Origin: Burkholderiales bacterium
GTDB lineage: Bacteria > Pseudomonadota > Gammaproteobacteria > Burkholderiales > Burkholderiaceae_F
Direction: 5' to 3'
Length of the DNA: 64,000 bases
Assembly (NCBI GenBank): GCA_016716275.1
Contig: JADJWR010000003.1
Span: forward strand, 62,001-126,000
Shown here piece by piece: positions 1-7,947 of the stretch (position 1 is the first letter of the stretch; the number at the start of each line of letters is the position of its first letter). Made by a program: the position numbers and the translations under genes. The notes below the pieces were generated by a model, which was not told where the DNA came from, ran no database searches, and saw only the letters and a list, made by a program, of their open reading frames with translations.

Positions 1-2
1 TG

Positions 3-1007
3 CCGATGCCTTTCGAGGGCAGCATCGCGATCGTCGACGCCGAGCCGGCGCTCGACGGCGTGGTGCTGTCGCTGGGCGGCTGGACGCGGGTGGCGAAGCC
101 GTACCTGCTCGGCAAGGACGGCCCGCCGCAGCGGCTGGCGCTGGCGCGCGACGGCGCCTTCGACGCGCCGGACGACGTCGAGGCGCGCGAAGTGCTGGTG
201 CGCAGTCACGACGGCGTGCTGGTGCCGATGTCGATCCTGTCGCGCAAGGGCCTGAAGCTCGACGGCACGAACCCGGCGATCGTCTACGGCTACGGCGCCT
301 ACGGCAACACCGAGGACCCGTTCTTCGGGCCGCGGCTGTACGCCTGGCTCGAGCAGGGCGGCGTGTTCGCGGTGGCGCACGTGCGTGGTGGCGGCGTCTA
401 CGGAGAGCAGTGGCGGCTGGCCGGTTTCAAGGCAACGAAGCCGAACACCTGGAAGGACGCGATCGCCGCCGCCGAGTGGCTGATCGCCAGCGGCTACACC
501 GCATCGAGCCGCATCGGCGTCTACGGCGGCAGCGCCGGCGGCATCCTGGTCGGGCGGGCGATCACCGAGCGGCCCGATCTGTTCGCCGCGGCGGTGTCGG
601 CGGTCGGCGTGCACGACACCATCCGCTCGGAGACGCGGCCGAACGGCGTCGCCAACATCCCCGAGTACGGCACGGTGAAGAAGGAGGACGAGTTCCACGC
701 CCTGCGCGCGATGAGCAGCTACGAGCACGTGCGCGCCGGCGTCGCCTATCCGGGCGTGATGCTGGTGCACGGCGTGAACGACATCCGCGTCGACGTCTGG
801 CAGTCGAGCAAGTTCGCCGCGCGGCTGGCCGCCGCCGGGCGCGGCGGGCGGCCGGTGCTGCTGCGGCTCGATTACGACGCCGGCCATGGCGCTGGCGGCA
901 CGCGCCGCCAGCAGCAGGAACGGCAGGCCGACGTGTGGTCGTTCTTCCTATGGCAGTTCGGCGTGCCGGCGTTCCAGCCGGCCGCGCCGGCCGGCGGCGC
1001 CTCATGA
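3..1007 (+). CDS. Prolyl oligopeptidase family (S9) serine peptidase, C-terminal part
   Basis: The gene enters from the left edge, so its true start lies outside the window; the first visible Met is only internal. The visible part is the alpha/beta-hydrolase catalytic domain with the end of the beta-propeller. Counting from the Met codon at position 6, the nucleophile is Ser176 in GVYGGSAGG, the acid is probably Asp259 in HGVNDIRV and the base is His294 in DAGHGAGG. This order and spacing are typical of S9A/S9B peptidases, which cut short proline-containing peptides. It ends in a 6-bp convergent overlap with the minus-strand hypothetical gene. Family assignment is firm; substrate is not known. 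Confidence 0.9.
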   Translation, partial: PMPFEGSIAIVDAEPALDGVVLSLGGWTRVAKPYLLGKDGPPQRLALARDGAFDAPDDVEAREVLVRSHDGVLVPMSILSRKGLKLDGTNPAIVYGYGAYGNTEDPFFGPRLYAWLEQGGVFAVAHVRGGGVYGEQWRLAGFKATKPNTWKDAIAAAEWLIASGYTASSRIGVYGGSAGGILVGRAITERPDLFAAAVSAVGVHDTIRSETRPNGVANIPEYGTVKKEDEFHALRAMSSYEHVRAGVAYPGVMLVHGVNDIRVDVWQSSKFAARLAAAGRGGRPVLLRLDYDAGHGAGGTRRQQQERQADVWSFFLWQFGVPAFQPAAPAGGAS

Positions 1008-1715
1008 GCGGGAACGATCGGCCCGCTGTTGCTGTTCCTCGCGCAGCGCCTGCTCGATCAGTTCCTGCAGCGTGATGCGCAGCGCGACCTCGGCCTCCTC
1101 GCCGAGCTTCGCCATCGCCTGATCGATCGCCGGCTGCAGCAGGTCGCGCACCGCGGCGTTGACCTGTTCGGGCAGCCGTGCCGACACCCGCTGCAGCACG
1201 GCAGCGCGCACCGACTCGGCCTGTGCCTCGATCGCCGCCTCGTCGACCGCCGGCGGCGCCGGCAGCGGTGCTTCCGCCGTCACTTCCGCGGTCGGCGGAT
1301 GGTCGACCGGCAGCGCGGCAGGCAGCGCCTCGAGCGCGCCGACGACCGGCACTTCCTCCGCTTCGTCGAGCGCGGAAGGCTGCAGCTCGGCCGACAGCAG
1401 CGCGTCGAAGTCGGCGTCGCTGGCGGCGACGAGGTCGCGGTCGAGCTCGGCCTCGATCGCCGCGTCCGCCTCCAGCTCCGCCGCAGGCGCTTCGAGCGGC
1501 GTCGCCTCGACCGGTATCGCTTCGATCGGCGCCGCGGTCTCCTCCGCGCTGATGGCGGGATTCGGCTCGGGCGCCGGCGGTGCCTCGGCCGCGGCCGGCG
1601 CCGGGGCGGGCAGCGCCGTGTCGAGTTCGACCGCCGGCAGGTAAAGGCGGTCGGTGAGCAGCGGGATTGACGGATCGTCGGCCGGATCGGTCACCGGCGG
1701 CAGCCAGTCGCTCAT
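1002..1715 (-). CDS. Hypothetical acidic Ala/Glu/Pro-rich protein
   Basis: A 237-residue protein with no recognised enzyme motif. Residues about 35-165 are low complexity, rich in Ala, Glu and Pro, and look disordered. The last 70 residues are more ordered, with amphipathic helices (AAVRDLLQPAIDQAMAKL, TLQELIEQALREEQQQ). Its ATG overlaps the holC stop codon by 4 bp (ATGA), so it is probably translated by coupling with holC in a pepA-holC-hypothetical operon. No signal peptide or membrane segment is visible. Its position next to holC could suggest a role near the replisome, but that is only inference. Confidence 0.75.
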   Translation of the reverse strand: MSDWLPPVTDPADDPSIPLLTDRLYLPAVELDTALPAPAPAAAEAPPAPEPNPAISAEETAAPIEAIPVEATPLEAPAAELEADAAIEAELDRDLVAASDADFDALLSAELQPSALDEAEEVPVVGALEALPAALPVDHPPTAEVTAEAPLPAPPAVDEAAIEAQAESVRAAVLQRVSARLPEQVNAAVRDLLQPAIDQAMAKLGEEAEVALRITLQELIEQALREEQQQRADRSRS

Positions 1716-2146
1716 TCGGCGCTCCGGTCGTGCGACTGCGGCTGCAGGCCGGCCTCGCGGTAGAGGCGGAAGCGCTCGCGCGCCAGGCGGCGATCGTCGT
1801 CGTCGCGCGAGACGATCTCGATCAGCCGATCGAAACGGCCGGTCAGCGACTGCAGGTCCGGCGGCACCTCGTCATCGAGGTTGACCAGCACCGGGCAGGG
1901 CGGCGTGGCGCCGGTGAGCGAGGAGGCGAGCAGCACCGGCGTGCGCACCGCCAGCGGCGAGTCGACCTCGACATGCGGCACGAAGTCGAGCGCCGAGAAG
2001 GTCCACAGCGCGGTGTCGAGCCGCCCGAGCCGGTCGGCGTCGCGCGAGTAGAGCAGCACCCGGCAATCCGCCGCGCGGGCGCGCCGGACCACCCGACAGG
2101 CGTACTGCAGCCGGTGCTCGACGTTGAAGTGAAAGTCGATGCGCAC
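1712..2146 (-). CDS. holC: DNA polymerase III chi subunit
   Basis: HolC is the clamp-loader-associated subunit that contacts SSB and bridges it to the gamma/psi part of the polymerase III holoenzyme. The 144-residue protein has the usual length and the family start (MRIDFHFNV), followed by a conserved central stretch around TALWTFSALDFVPH. It lies 15 bp downstream of pepA on the same strand. The pepA-holC order is a common proteobacterial arrangement and supports the call. It overlaps the next gene by 4 bp. Confidence 0.93.
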   Translation of the reverse strand: MRIDFHFNVEHRLQYACRVVRRARAADCRVLLYSRDADRLGRLDTALWTFSALDFVPHVEVDSPLAVRTPVLLASSLTGATPPCPVLVNLDDEVPPDLQSLTGRFDRLIEIVSRDDDDRRLARERFRLYREAGLQPQSHDRSAE

Positions 2147-2161
2147 GGCCGGCCAGCGCCG

Positions 2162-3652
2162 CTATCCGGCGCGCTGCATCAGGAACTCGGCGAGCAGCGG
2201 CACCGGCCGGCCGGTGGCGCTTTTCGCCGGGCCGCTCTTCCAGGCCGTGCCGGCGATGTCCAGGTGCGCCCACGGATAGGCCGAGGCGAAGCGTGCCAGG
2301 AAGCAGGCGGCGGTGACGGCGCCGGCCTTGCCGGGCGCACCGATGTTGGCCACGTCGGCGAAGTTCGACTTCAGCGACTCCTGGTAGTCGTCCTGTACCG
2401 GCAGGCGCCACGCCGGATCGACCGCCGCCTTGGCAGCGGCGAGCAGTTCGTCGGCCAGCGCGTCGTCAGCGCTGAACAGGCCCGAGTTGACGTCGCCGAG
2501 CGCCACCACGCAGGCGCCGGTCAGCGTCGCCACGTCGACCACTACCGCCGGCTTGAAGCGCTCGGCGTAGGTCAGTGCGTCGCACAGGATCAGCCGCCCT
2601 TCGGCATCGGTGTTCAGGACCTCGATCGTCTGCCCGGACATCGAGGTGACGATGTCGCCCGGCTTGTTCGCCGTGCCCGACGGCAGGTTCTCGCAGGCCG
2701 GCACGACGCCGATCACGTTCAGCTTCAGCTTCAGCTCGGCTGCCGCGCGCAGCGCGCCGAACACCGCCGCCGCGCCGCACATGTCGAACTTCATCTCGTC
2801 CATCGCGTTGGCCGGCTTGATCGAGATGCCGCCGGAGTCGAAGGTGATTCCCTTGCCGACCAGCACCACCGGCGCCGCCACCTTGCCCTTGGCGCCGGCG
2901 CCCTCGTACTTCATGACGATCAGCCGCGGCGGCTCGGACGAGCCCTTGGCCACCGACAGGAACGAACCCATCTTCAGTGCCTCGAGGCGCTTGCGCTCGA
3001 GGATCTCGACGCCGAGCCGGTGGCTGCGGGCGAGTTTCTTCGCCTCGTCGGCGAGGAAGCCCGGCGTGCAGATGTTGCCCGGCAGGTTGCCGAGCCGCTT
3101 GGCCAGTTCGACGCCGCCGGCGATCGCCGCTCCCTCGGCCAGGCCGTGCTCGGCAGCGGCATCGCGTCCGCCGAGCAGCAGCACGACGCGCTCCGGCCCG
3201 CTGTTGCCATCGTCCTTCCTGCTCTTCAGCTCGTCGAGGCGGAACACCGCTTCGCGCGCGGCGAGCACCAGCTGGCGCGCCTGCCACCGGCTGTCGCGCC
3301 CGGCCGGAAGCCAGTCGGCGGCGGCCACCGCCAGCTCCTTGACCGCCGGACCGGCGGCCTTGACCGCCGTGCGCACGGCCTCGATGAACGCCTTGTCGGC
3401 GAACTCCTTGCGGTTGCCCAGTCCGACCAGCAGCACGCGGCCGGCGGCCACGCCGGGCAGGGCGCGCAGCGTGACGGTCGCGCCGCGCTTGCCGGTCACC
3501 TCGCCGCTCTTCACGGCGGCCCGCAGCGCCCCCTTCGAGGCGGCGTCGATCGCGCGCGCCTGCGCGCTCAGCTCGCCCTCGGCAAACACGCCGACGGCGA
3601 CGCAGTCGGTCTTGACCGCGTCGGCGGCGGCGGTGCGGCTGCTGAACTCCAT
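2162..3652 (-). CDS. pepA: Leucyl aminopeptidase (M17), PepA
   Basis: Cytosolic M17 aminopeptidase that removes N-terminal residues; in E. coli PepA also binds DNA at Xer sites and the carAB promoter. The 496-residue product carries the diagnostic metal and active-site motifs: VGKGITFDSGG (Lys, Asp ligands), KFDMCGAAAV (Asp ligand) and NTDAEGRL (Asp/Glu ligands). The ATG at 3652 (MEFSSR) is preferred because a GAG lies a suitable distance upstream and the length matches the roughly 500-residue family. An in-frame ATG at 3679 has no ribosome-binding sequence. The gene is divergent from lptF and heads a pepA-holC-hypothetical transcript. Confidence 0.95.
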   Translation of the reverse strand: MEFSSRTAAADAVKTDCVAVGVFAEGELSAQARAIDAASKGALRAAVKSGEVTGKRGATVTLRALPGVAAGRVLLVGLGNRKEFADKAFIEAVRTAVKAAGPAVKELAVAAADWLPAGRDSRWQARQLVLAAREAVFRLDELKSRKDDGNSGPERVVLLLGGRDAAAEHGLAEGAAIAGGVELAKRLGNLPGNICTPGFLADEAKKLARSHRLGVEILERKRLEALKMGSFLSVAKGSSEPPRLIVMKYEGAGAKGKVAAPVVLVGKGITFDSGGISIKPANAMDEMKFDMCGAAAVFGALRAAAELKLKLNVIGVVPACENLPSGTANKPGDIVTSMSGQTIEVLNTDAEGRLILCDALTYAERFKPAVVVDVATLTGACVVALGDVNSGLFSADDALADELLAAAKAAVDPAWRLPVQDDYQESLKSNFADVANIGAPGKAGAVTAACFLARFASAYPWAHLDIAGTAWKSGPAKSATGRPVPLLAEFLMQRAG

Positions 3653-3816
3653 GGTGATGTCTCGCTTGTCGTTCGTCATGGTCGGCCGGCAACGCGGCGG
3701 CGCGGCCGCGCTGGGTGGCGGGCGTGCCGCCCGGCGGGATGGCCGCGAGTATAGCGACGGGGTGCGCACCCGGCGCCGTCGACGGCCCGCCGGGCGAGGC
3801 GAATACACTGCCGAAA

Positions 3817-4920
3817 ATGGTCTTCTCGCGCTCGATCGTCGCCGAGCTGTCGAGCACTGCCGGCGCAGTGTTCACCGTGCTGTTCTCGATCATCTTCTCG
3901 GTTGCGCTGGTGCGCATCCTCGGCCAGGCGGCGGTCGGCACGGTCGACAGCGGCGCGGTGTTCGCCATCGTCGCGCTGACCGCGCTCACCACGCTGCCGA
4001 CGGTGCTGGCGCTGACGCTCTTCATCGCCGTGCTGATGACCGTCTCGCGCAGCTACCGCGACTCGGAAATGGTGGTGTGGTTCGCCGCCGGGCAGAGCCT
4101 GTTCGCCTGGATCCGGCCGGTGGCGCGCTTTGCCGCTCCGATCGTGCTGCTGATCGCCGTGCTGGCGCTGCTGATCACGCCGTGGGCCAACCAGCAGATC
4201 GCCGAGAGCCGGCAGCGCTTCGCGCAGCGCGACGACGTCAGCCGCGTCTCGCCGGGCCGCTTCATCGAGTCGGCCGGCGCGAAGCGGGTGTTCTTCGTCG
4301 AGTCGGTCGACCTGCACGGCGGCACGGTGCGCAATCTGTTCGTCAGTCACCGCAGCCAGGGCCGGGAAGGGGTGATCGTCGCCCGCGAAGGCGTGATCGA
4401 GGTCAGGCCGAACGGCGACCGCTATCTGGTCCTGCTGCAGGGCCGCCGTTACGAGGGCACGCCGGGGGCGCCGCAGTACCGGCTGCTCGAGTTCGACCGG
4501 TACGGCATCCGCCTCGACATCCGCCCCGACGCGCCGCTGGCCGAGCTGAACGCCCGCTCCAAGCCGACCCGCCAGCTGCTCGCCGAGGTGACGCCGTTCC
4601 ACCGTGCCGAACTGCTGTGGCGGCTCGGCCTGCCGGTGGTGGCGCTGCTGCTGGCGCTGCTGGCGATCCCGCTCGGCCACGTCAACCCGCGGGTCGGCCG
4701 CTCGGCCAACCTGATCATCGCCGTGCTGGTCTTCCTCCTCTACCACAACGGCATGTCGATCGTGCAGGCGTGGGTGCAGCAGCAGCGGCTTTCCTTCGCC
4801 GTCGGCGTCTGGATCACCCACGCGGTGGCGGCGGCGCTGGTCGTGCTGCTGTTCACGCGCCGGGTCTACTGGCAGCGCTGGATTCCGCGCCCGATCGGCG
4901 CGCGCCGGCCGGCGGCCTGA
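3817..4920 (+). CDS. lptF: LPS export permease LptF
   Basis: Inner-membrane component of the LptB2FG ABC transporter, which extracts lipopolysaccharide from the inner membrane and passes it to LptC and the Lpt bridge. The 367-residue protein shows the YjgP/YjgQ layout: N-terminal membrane helices (about residues 15-35, 50-75 and 100-120), a periplasmic jellyroll (about 125-260, with RGVIEVRPNGDRYLVLLQGRRYEGT-like strands), then three C-terminal helices from about 270. The start at 3817 gives a product beginning MVFSRS, directly before the first helix. Its stop codon overlaps the lptG start (TGATG). Confidence 0.93.
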   Translation: MVFSRSIVAELSSTAGAVFTVLFSIIFSVALVRILGQAAVGTVDSGAVFAIVALTALTTLPTVLALTLFIAVLMTVSRSYRDSEMVVWFAAGQSLFAWIRPVARFAAPIVLLIAVLALLITPWANQQIAESRQRFAQRDDVSRVSPGRFIESAGAKRVFFVESVDLHGGTVRNLFVSHRSQGREGVIVAREGVIEVRPNGDRYLVLLQGRRYEGTPGAPQYRLLEFDRYGIRLDIRPDAPLAELNARSKPTRQLLAEVTPFHRAELLWRLGLPVVALLLALLAIPLGHVNPRVGRSANLIIAVLVFLLYHNGMSIVQAWVQQQRLSFAVGVWITHAVAAALVVLLFTRRVYWQRWIPRPIGARRPAA

Positions 4921-6065
4921 TGAAGACCCTGCGCCGCTACCTGAGGCGCGAGATCGTGCGGGCCACCGGCTTCGTGCTGTTCGCGCTGCTGGCGCTGTTC
5001 TCCTTCTTCGACCTGCTGGCGCAGATGGACGACCTGCGTCCGGGCGGCTACACGCTGCCGCAGGCGCTCGCCTACGTGGCGCTGTCGCTGCCGTCGCGCA
5101 CCTACGAGCTGATGCCGATCGCGGCGCTGATCGGCGCCATCTTCGCGCTGTCGCAGCTGGCGGCGAACTCCGAGTTCACCATCATGCGCGTCTCGGGGAT
5201 GAGCACCCGCGCGCTGGCCGTCGCGGTGATGCGGGTCGGCCTGGCGTTCGTCGCACTGACCTATGCCTTCGGCGAACTGGTTGCGCCGCTGTCGGAACGC
5301 AAGGCGCAGGAGGTACGCGCCGAGACGCGCGGGCAGGGGGTGGTCAGCAGCAAGCTGCGCTCGGGCGTGTGGGTGCGCGACACGGTGCGCGACGCGGCGG
5401 GCGAGGTGCAGCGCTGGCGCTTCGTCAACGTCGGCGTGGTGCGCCCCGACGGCAGCTCCAGCCAGTGGCGGATCTTCGAGTTCGACCGCGACTTTCGCCT
5501 GCTGTCGATCGGCACGGCGGCGACGGGCCGCCTGGCCGCCGACGACGGCTCGCCGACCTGGCTGCTCACCGACGTGGTCGAGACCCGGCTGCCGGTGGTG
5601 CCGGCCGGCGACACCACGCCGGCGGTGCTGCGCACCGAGATCGTGCGGATGAACGAGCGGCAGTGGGAGTCGGCGCTGACGCCGAACATTCTCGGCGTGC
5701 TGCTGGTGCAGCCGGAGAGGATGGCGGCGGTCGAGCTGATCCGCTACATCGGTCACCTGTCGGCCAACCGGCAGCAGACCGAGCCGTACGAGATCGCGCT
5801 GTGGAACAAGATCTTCTATCCGCTGGCGATCGTCGTGATGATGATGCTGGCGCTGCCGTTCGCCTATCTGCACGTGCGGCAGGGCAGCGTCAGCCTGAAG
5901 ATCTTCGCCGGCGTGATGATCGGCGTGCTGTTCTACATGCTCAACAAGCTGTTCGCCCACCTCGGCCTGCTGCACACCTGGCCGCCGATCGTGGTGGCCG
6001 CGCTGCCGAGCCTGGTGGTGCTGGCGGTGGCCCTGGGCGCGCTCTACTGGATCGAGCGGCGCTGA
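4920..6065 (+). CDS. lptG: LPS export permease LptG
   Basis: Partner of LptF in the LptB2FG lipopolysaccharide extraction complex. The 381-residue protein starts MKTLRRYLRREIVRATGFVL with an interfacial basic helix leading into the first membrane segment, has an internal periplasmic domain (about 110-280), and ends in three membrane helices (about 290-380, including KIFAGVMIGVLFYMLNKLFAHLG, a stretch typical of LptG). The ATG shares an A with the lptF TGA stop, which implies translational coupling. The 3' end overlaps the convergent napH gene by 22 bp. Confidence 0.94.
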   Translation: MKTLRRYLRREIVRATGFVLFALLALFSFFDLLAQMDDLRPGGYTLPQALAYVALSLPSRTYELMPIAALIGAIFALSQLAANSEFTIMRVSGMSTRALAVAVMRVGLAFVALTYAFGELVAPLSERKAQEVRAETRGQGVVSSKLRSGVWVRDTVRDAAGEVQRWRFVNVGVVRPDGSSSQWRIFEFDRDFRLLSIGTAATGRLAADDGSPTWLLTDVVETRLPVVPAGDTTPAVLRTEIVRMNERQWESALTPNILGVLLVQPERMAAVELIRYIGHLSANRQQTEPYEIALWNKIFYPLAIVVMMMLALPFAYLHVRQGSVSLKIFAGVMIGVLFYMLNKLFAHLGLLHTWPPIVVAALPSLVVLAVALGALYWIERR

Positions 6066-6973
6066 GCGGCGGCGCCGATCGCGGCGGCAGTCAGCGAATC
6101 GTCGCCCGCGACCGTCGCGTGAGCTGCGCCCTGCCGGCCCCCGGTTGATGCGTCGGTCGGCCCGCGCCGGGCGTTGGCCGCCGAGGCAGCGGGCGAGCGC
6201 ACCGCCAGCGCGAACACCCGCGGCGGGCAGACCTCGACGCAGCGGCCGCACAGCGTGCAGTCCGGATGGTCGATCACGCCGCCTTCGTCGCTGCGGGCGC
6301 GCAGCGCAGGGGCGATCACCTGCGGCTCGGCGCAGACGCTGAAGCAGCGGCCGCAGTCGTCGCAGGCGCGGCGGTCGCGCACGGCGATGGCCAACCGCCG
6401 GCCGCGACCGAGCCAGCCGTAGAACGCGCCGACCGGGCAGAGGTGGCCGCACCAGCCGTGCCGCACCAGCAGCAGATCGAAGGTGAACACCGCGCCGGCG
6501 ATCCACAGCGCCGCCACCGTGCCCGCCGCGAGCGACCGCTGCAGCCAGGTGATCGGATTGACCGCCTCCCACAGCACGAGGCCGCCGGCCGCGGAGCCCG
6601 CCAGCACGGCGATGGCGACGGCGTGGCGCGCGCGCCGGTCGATGCGCAGCCAGTGCGCCCGCGCCGGAAAGAGGCGTCGGTGCACGGCGTCGGCCAGGTC
6701 GGTGACCATGTTCAGCGGGCAGATCCAGGCGCAGAACGCCCGTCCGCCGAGCAGCGCCAGGAAGGCCGCGACGATCAGCGCGCCGACCGCGCCGCTCGCC
6801 GACACGGCGCCGGTGGCGAGCAGCGCCTGCAGCGCGGCGAACGGGTCGGTCAAGGGCACGGCGCCGAACCAGAGGCTGCCGGCCAGCGTGCCGCTGACGA
6901 TCTGCGGCGGCGCCAGCGCGAAGGCGAGCAGTACGGCCGTCTGGCTCAGGCGTCGCAGCAGCAGCCAGCGCAT
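6044..6973 (-). CDS. napH: NapH-type membrane iron-sulfur protein (quinol oxidation)
   Basis: NapH is an inner-membrane ferredoxin-type protein that, with NapG, passes electrons from quinol to the periplasmic nitrate reductase. The 309-residue protein has membrane helices around residues 10-30, 60-80, 110-135 and 150-170, the family CxxxCP motifs (CAWICP and CGHLCP), and two 4Fe-4S motifs near the C-terminus (CDDCGRCFSVC and CTLCGRCVEVC). The C-terminal tail of about 50 residues is low complexity. It follows napG by 6 bp. No napA, napB, napC, napD or napF lies nearby, so its electron acceptor is unclear. Confidence 0.88.
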   Translation of the reverse strand: MRWLLLRRLSQTAVLLAFALAPPQIVSGTLAGSLWFGAVPLTDPFAALQALLATGAVSASGAVGALIVAAFLALLGGRAFCAWICPLNMVTDLADAVHRRLFPARAHWLRIDRRARHAVAIAVLAGSAAGGLVLWEAVNPITWLQRSLAAGTVAALWIAGAVFTFDLLLVRHGWCGHLCPVGAFYGWLGRGRRLAIAVRDRRACDDCGRCFSVCAEPQVIAPALRARSDEGGVIDHPDCTLCGRCVEVCPPRVFALAVRSPAASAANARRGPTDASTGGRQGAAHATVAGDDSLTAAAIGAAAQRRSIQ

Positions 6974-6979
6974 GCCGGT

Positions 6980-7594
6980 TCAGCCCTGGCGACCGGGCAA
7001 CGCGGTGACCGTGATCGCGGCATCGGCAGCCGCGCAGGCCTGCTCGCACTTGCCGCAACCGGTGCAGACGTCGGCATCGACGGTCGGCGTGAAGCGCCCG
7101 CCGCGCCTGGTCGGGCCCATCGCCATGCGGATCGCCCGGCCGCGCAGCGGGCAGGCGCGATAGCAGGCCTCGCAGTAGGCGGCGCCGGTGAAGCTGAAGC
7201 AGCGCTCCTCGTGCGCCAGGCGCGCCACGCCCATTCGCGCATCGGCGATGCGCAGCCCCGGCGACAGCGCGCCGGTCGGGCAGACCCTGACGCAGGGCAC
7301 GTCGCGGCACATCTCGCACGGCACCCGGCGGGCGATGAAGTACGGCGTGCCGGGCTGGGCCGGTCCCTCGACGCCGGCCAGCTTCAGGGTGTCGAACGGA
7401 CAGGCATCTACACAAAGGCCGCAGCGCACGCAGCTGGCCAGGAACGCCGGCTCGGGCAGCGCGCCCGGCGGGCGCAGAACGTCGCCGGCGAGGCGCCGCC
7501 GGCGTTCGCCGGCCGATCGCCAACCGAGCACGCCGACCACCACCGCGACGGCCGCACCAGTTCGCAGCAGCCGGCGACGCGACGGCATGCTCAT
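6980..7594 (-). CDS. napG: NapG-type periplasmic ferredoxin
   Basis: NapG carries four 4Fe-4S clusters and works with NapH in menaquinol or ubiquinol oxidation. The 204-residue product begins with a Tat-like signal (SRRRLLRTG plus a hydrophobic stretch), as expected for export of a pre-folded iron-sulfur protein. Four cysteine groups are present: CVRCGLCVDACP, CEMCRDVPCVRVCP, CEACYRACP and CTGCGKCEQAC. The ATG overlaps the TGA of the upstream repeat-coding ORF by 4 bp, and napH follows 6 bp later. The usual catalytic nap genes are missing from the neighbourhood. Confidence 0.88.
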   Translation of the reverse strand: MSMPSRRRLLRTGAAVAVVVGVLGWRSAGERRRRLAGDVLRPPGALPEPAFLASCVRCGLCVDACPFDTLKLAGVEGPAQPGTPYFIARRVPCEMCRDVPCVRVCPTGALSPGLRIADARMGVARLAHEERCFSFTGAAYCEACYRACPLRGRAIRMAMGPTRRGGRFTPTVDADVCTGCGKCEQACAAADAAITVTALPGRQG

Positions 7595-7947
7595 GGCGAC
7601 GGTAGCGGGGGGCTTGCCGGCGGTCGCGACGAGGCGCGTGATGCTGAATGGCGCGACCGGCGCGCTCGCCCGGCGGCCGCGCTCCCTGGACTGCCCGGCC
7701 GGCTGATCGAGCTGCCTTCTCGCTGACGCTCGAAGGATTCGCCCTTGGGGCGGCCCGGCGGGCTGATTGGACTGCCTTCTCGCTGACGCTCGAAGGATTG
7801 GCCCTTGGGGCGGCCCGGCGGGCTGATCGGGCTGCCTTCTCGCTGACGCTCGAAGGATTCGCCCTTGGGGCGGCCCGGCGGGCTGATCGGGCTACCTTCT
7901 CGCTGACGCTCGAAGGATTCGCCCTTGGGGCGGCCCGGCGGGCTCAT
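7591..7947 (-). CDS. Repeat-encoded ORF (four 20-residue GRPKGE-type units)
   Basis: A 118-residue open frame whose first 81 residues are an initiator Met and four tandem 20-residue units, each close to PPGRPKGESFERQREG plus SPIS; the rest is Ser/Pro/Arg/Ala-rich. Both ends are locked into neighbours: its ATG overlaps the AraC-type gene's TGA (ATGA at 7944-7947), and its TGA overlaps the napG ATG (7591-7594). The units differ by a few substitutions and contain no frame-breaking change. It is probably disordered and basic. It may be a real translated linker cistron or simply a non-coding repeat that keeps frame. I recall GRPKGE-like ORFs as frequent in betaproteobacterial genomes, function unknown. 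Confidence 0.5.
   Translation of the reverse strand: MSPPGRPKGESFERQREGSPISPPGRPKGESFERQREGSPISPPGRPKGQSFERQREGSPISPPGRPKGESFERQREGSSISRPGSPGSAAAGRARRSRHSASRASSRPPASPPLPSP
7705..7944 (-). repeat. Four tandem 60-bp repeats
   Basis: Four head-to-tail 60-bp units with boundaries near 7944, 7884, 7824 and 7764. They differ at only a handful of positions (for example the unit at 7765-7824 has a Gln codon instead of Glu). Each unit contains the dyad GCCCG-G-CGGGC and a second short inverted repeat, CCTTC and GAAGG separated by 12 nt, so the transcript could form a regular series of hairpins. The period is a multiple of 3, which preserves the open frame. Confidence 0.95.

Noticed and set aside
7705..7944. 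The 60-bp tandem units as a CRISPR array
   Set aside because: The copies are contiguous with no unique spacers and all keep a reading frame.
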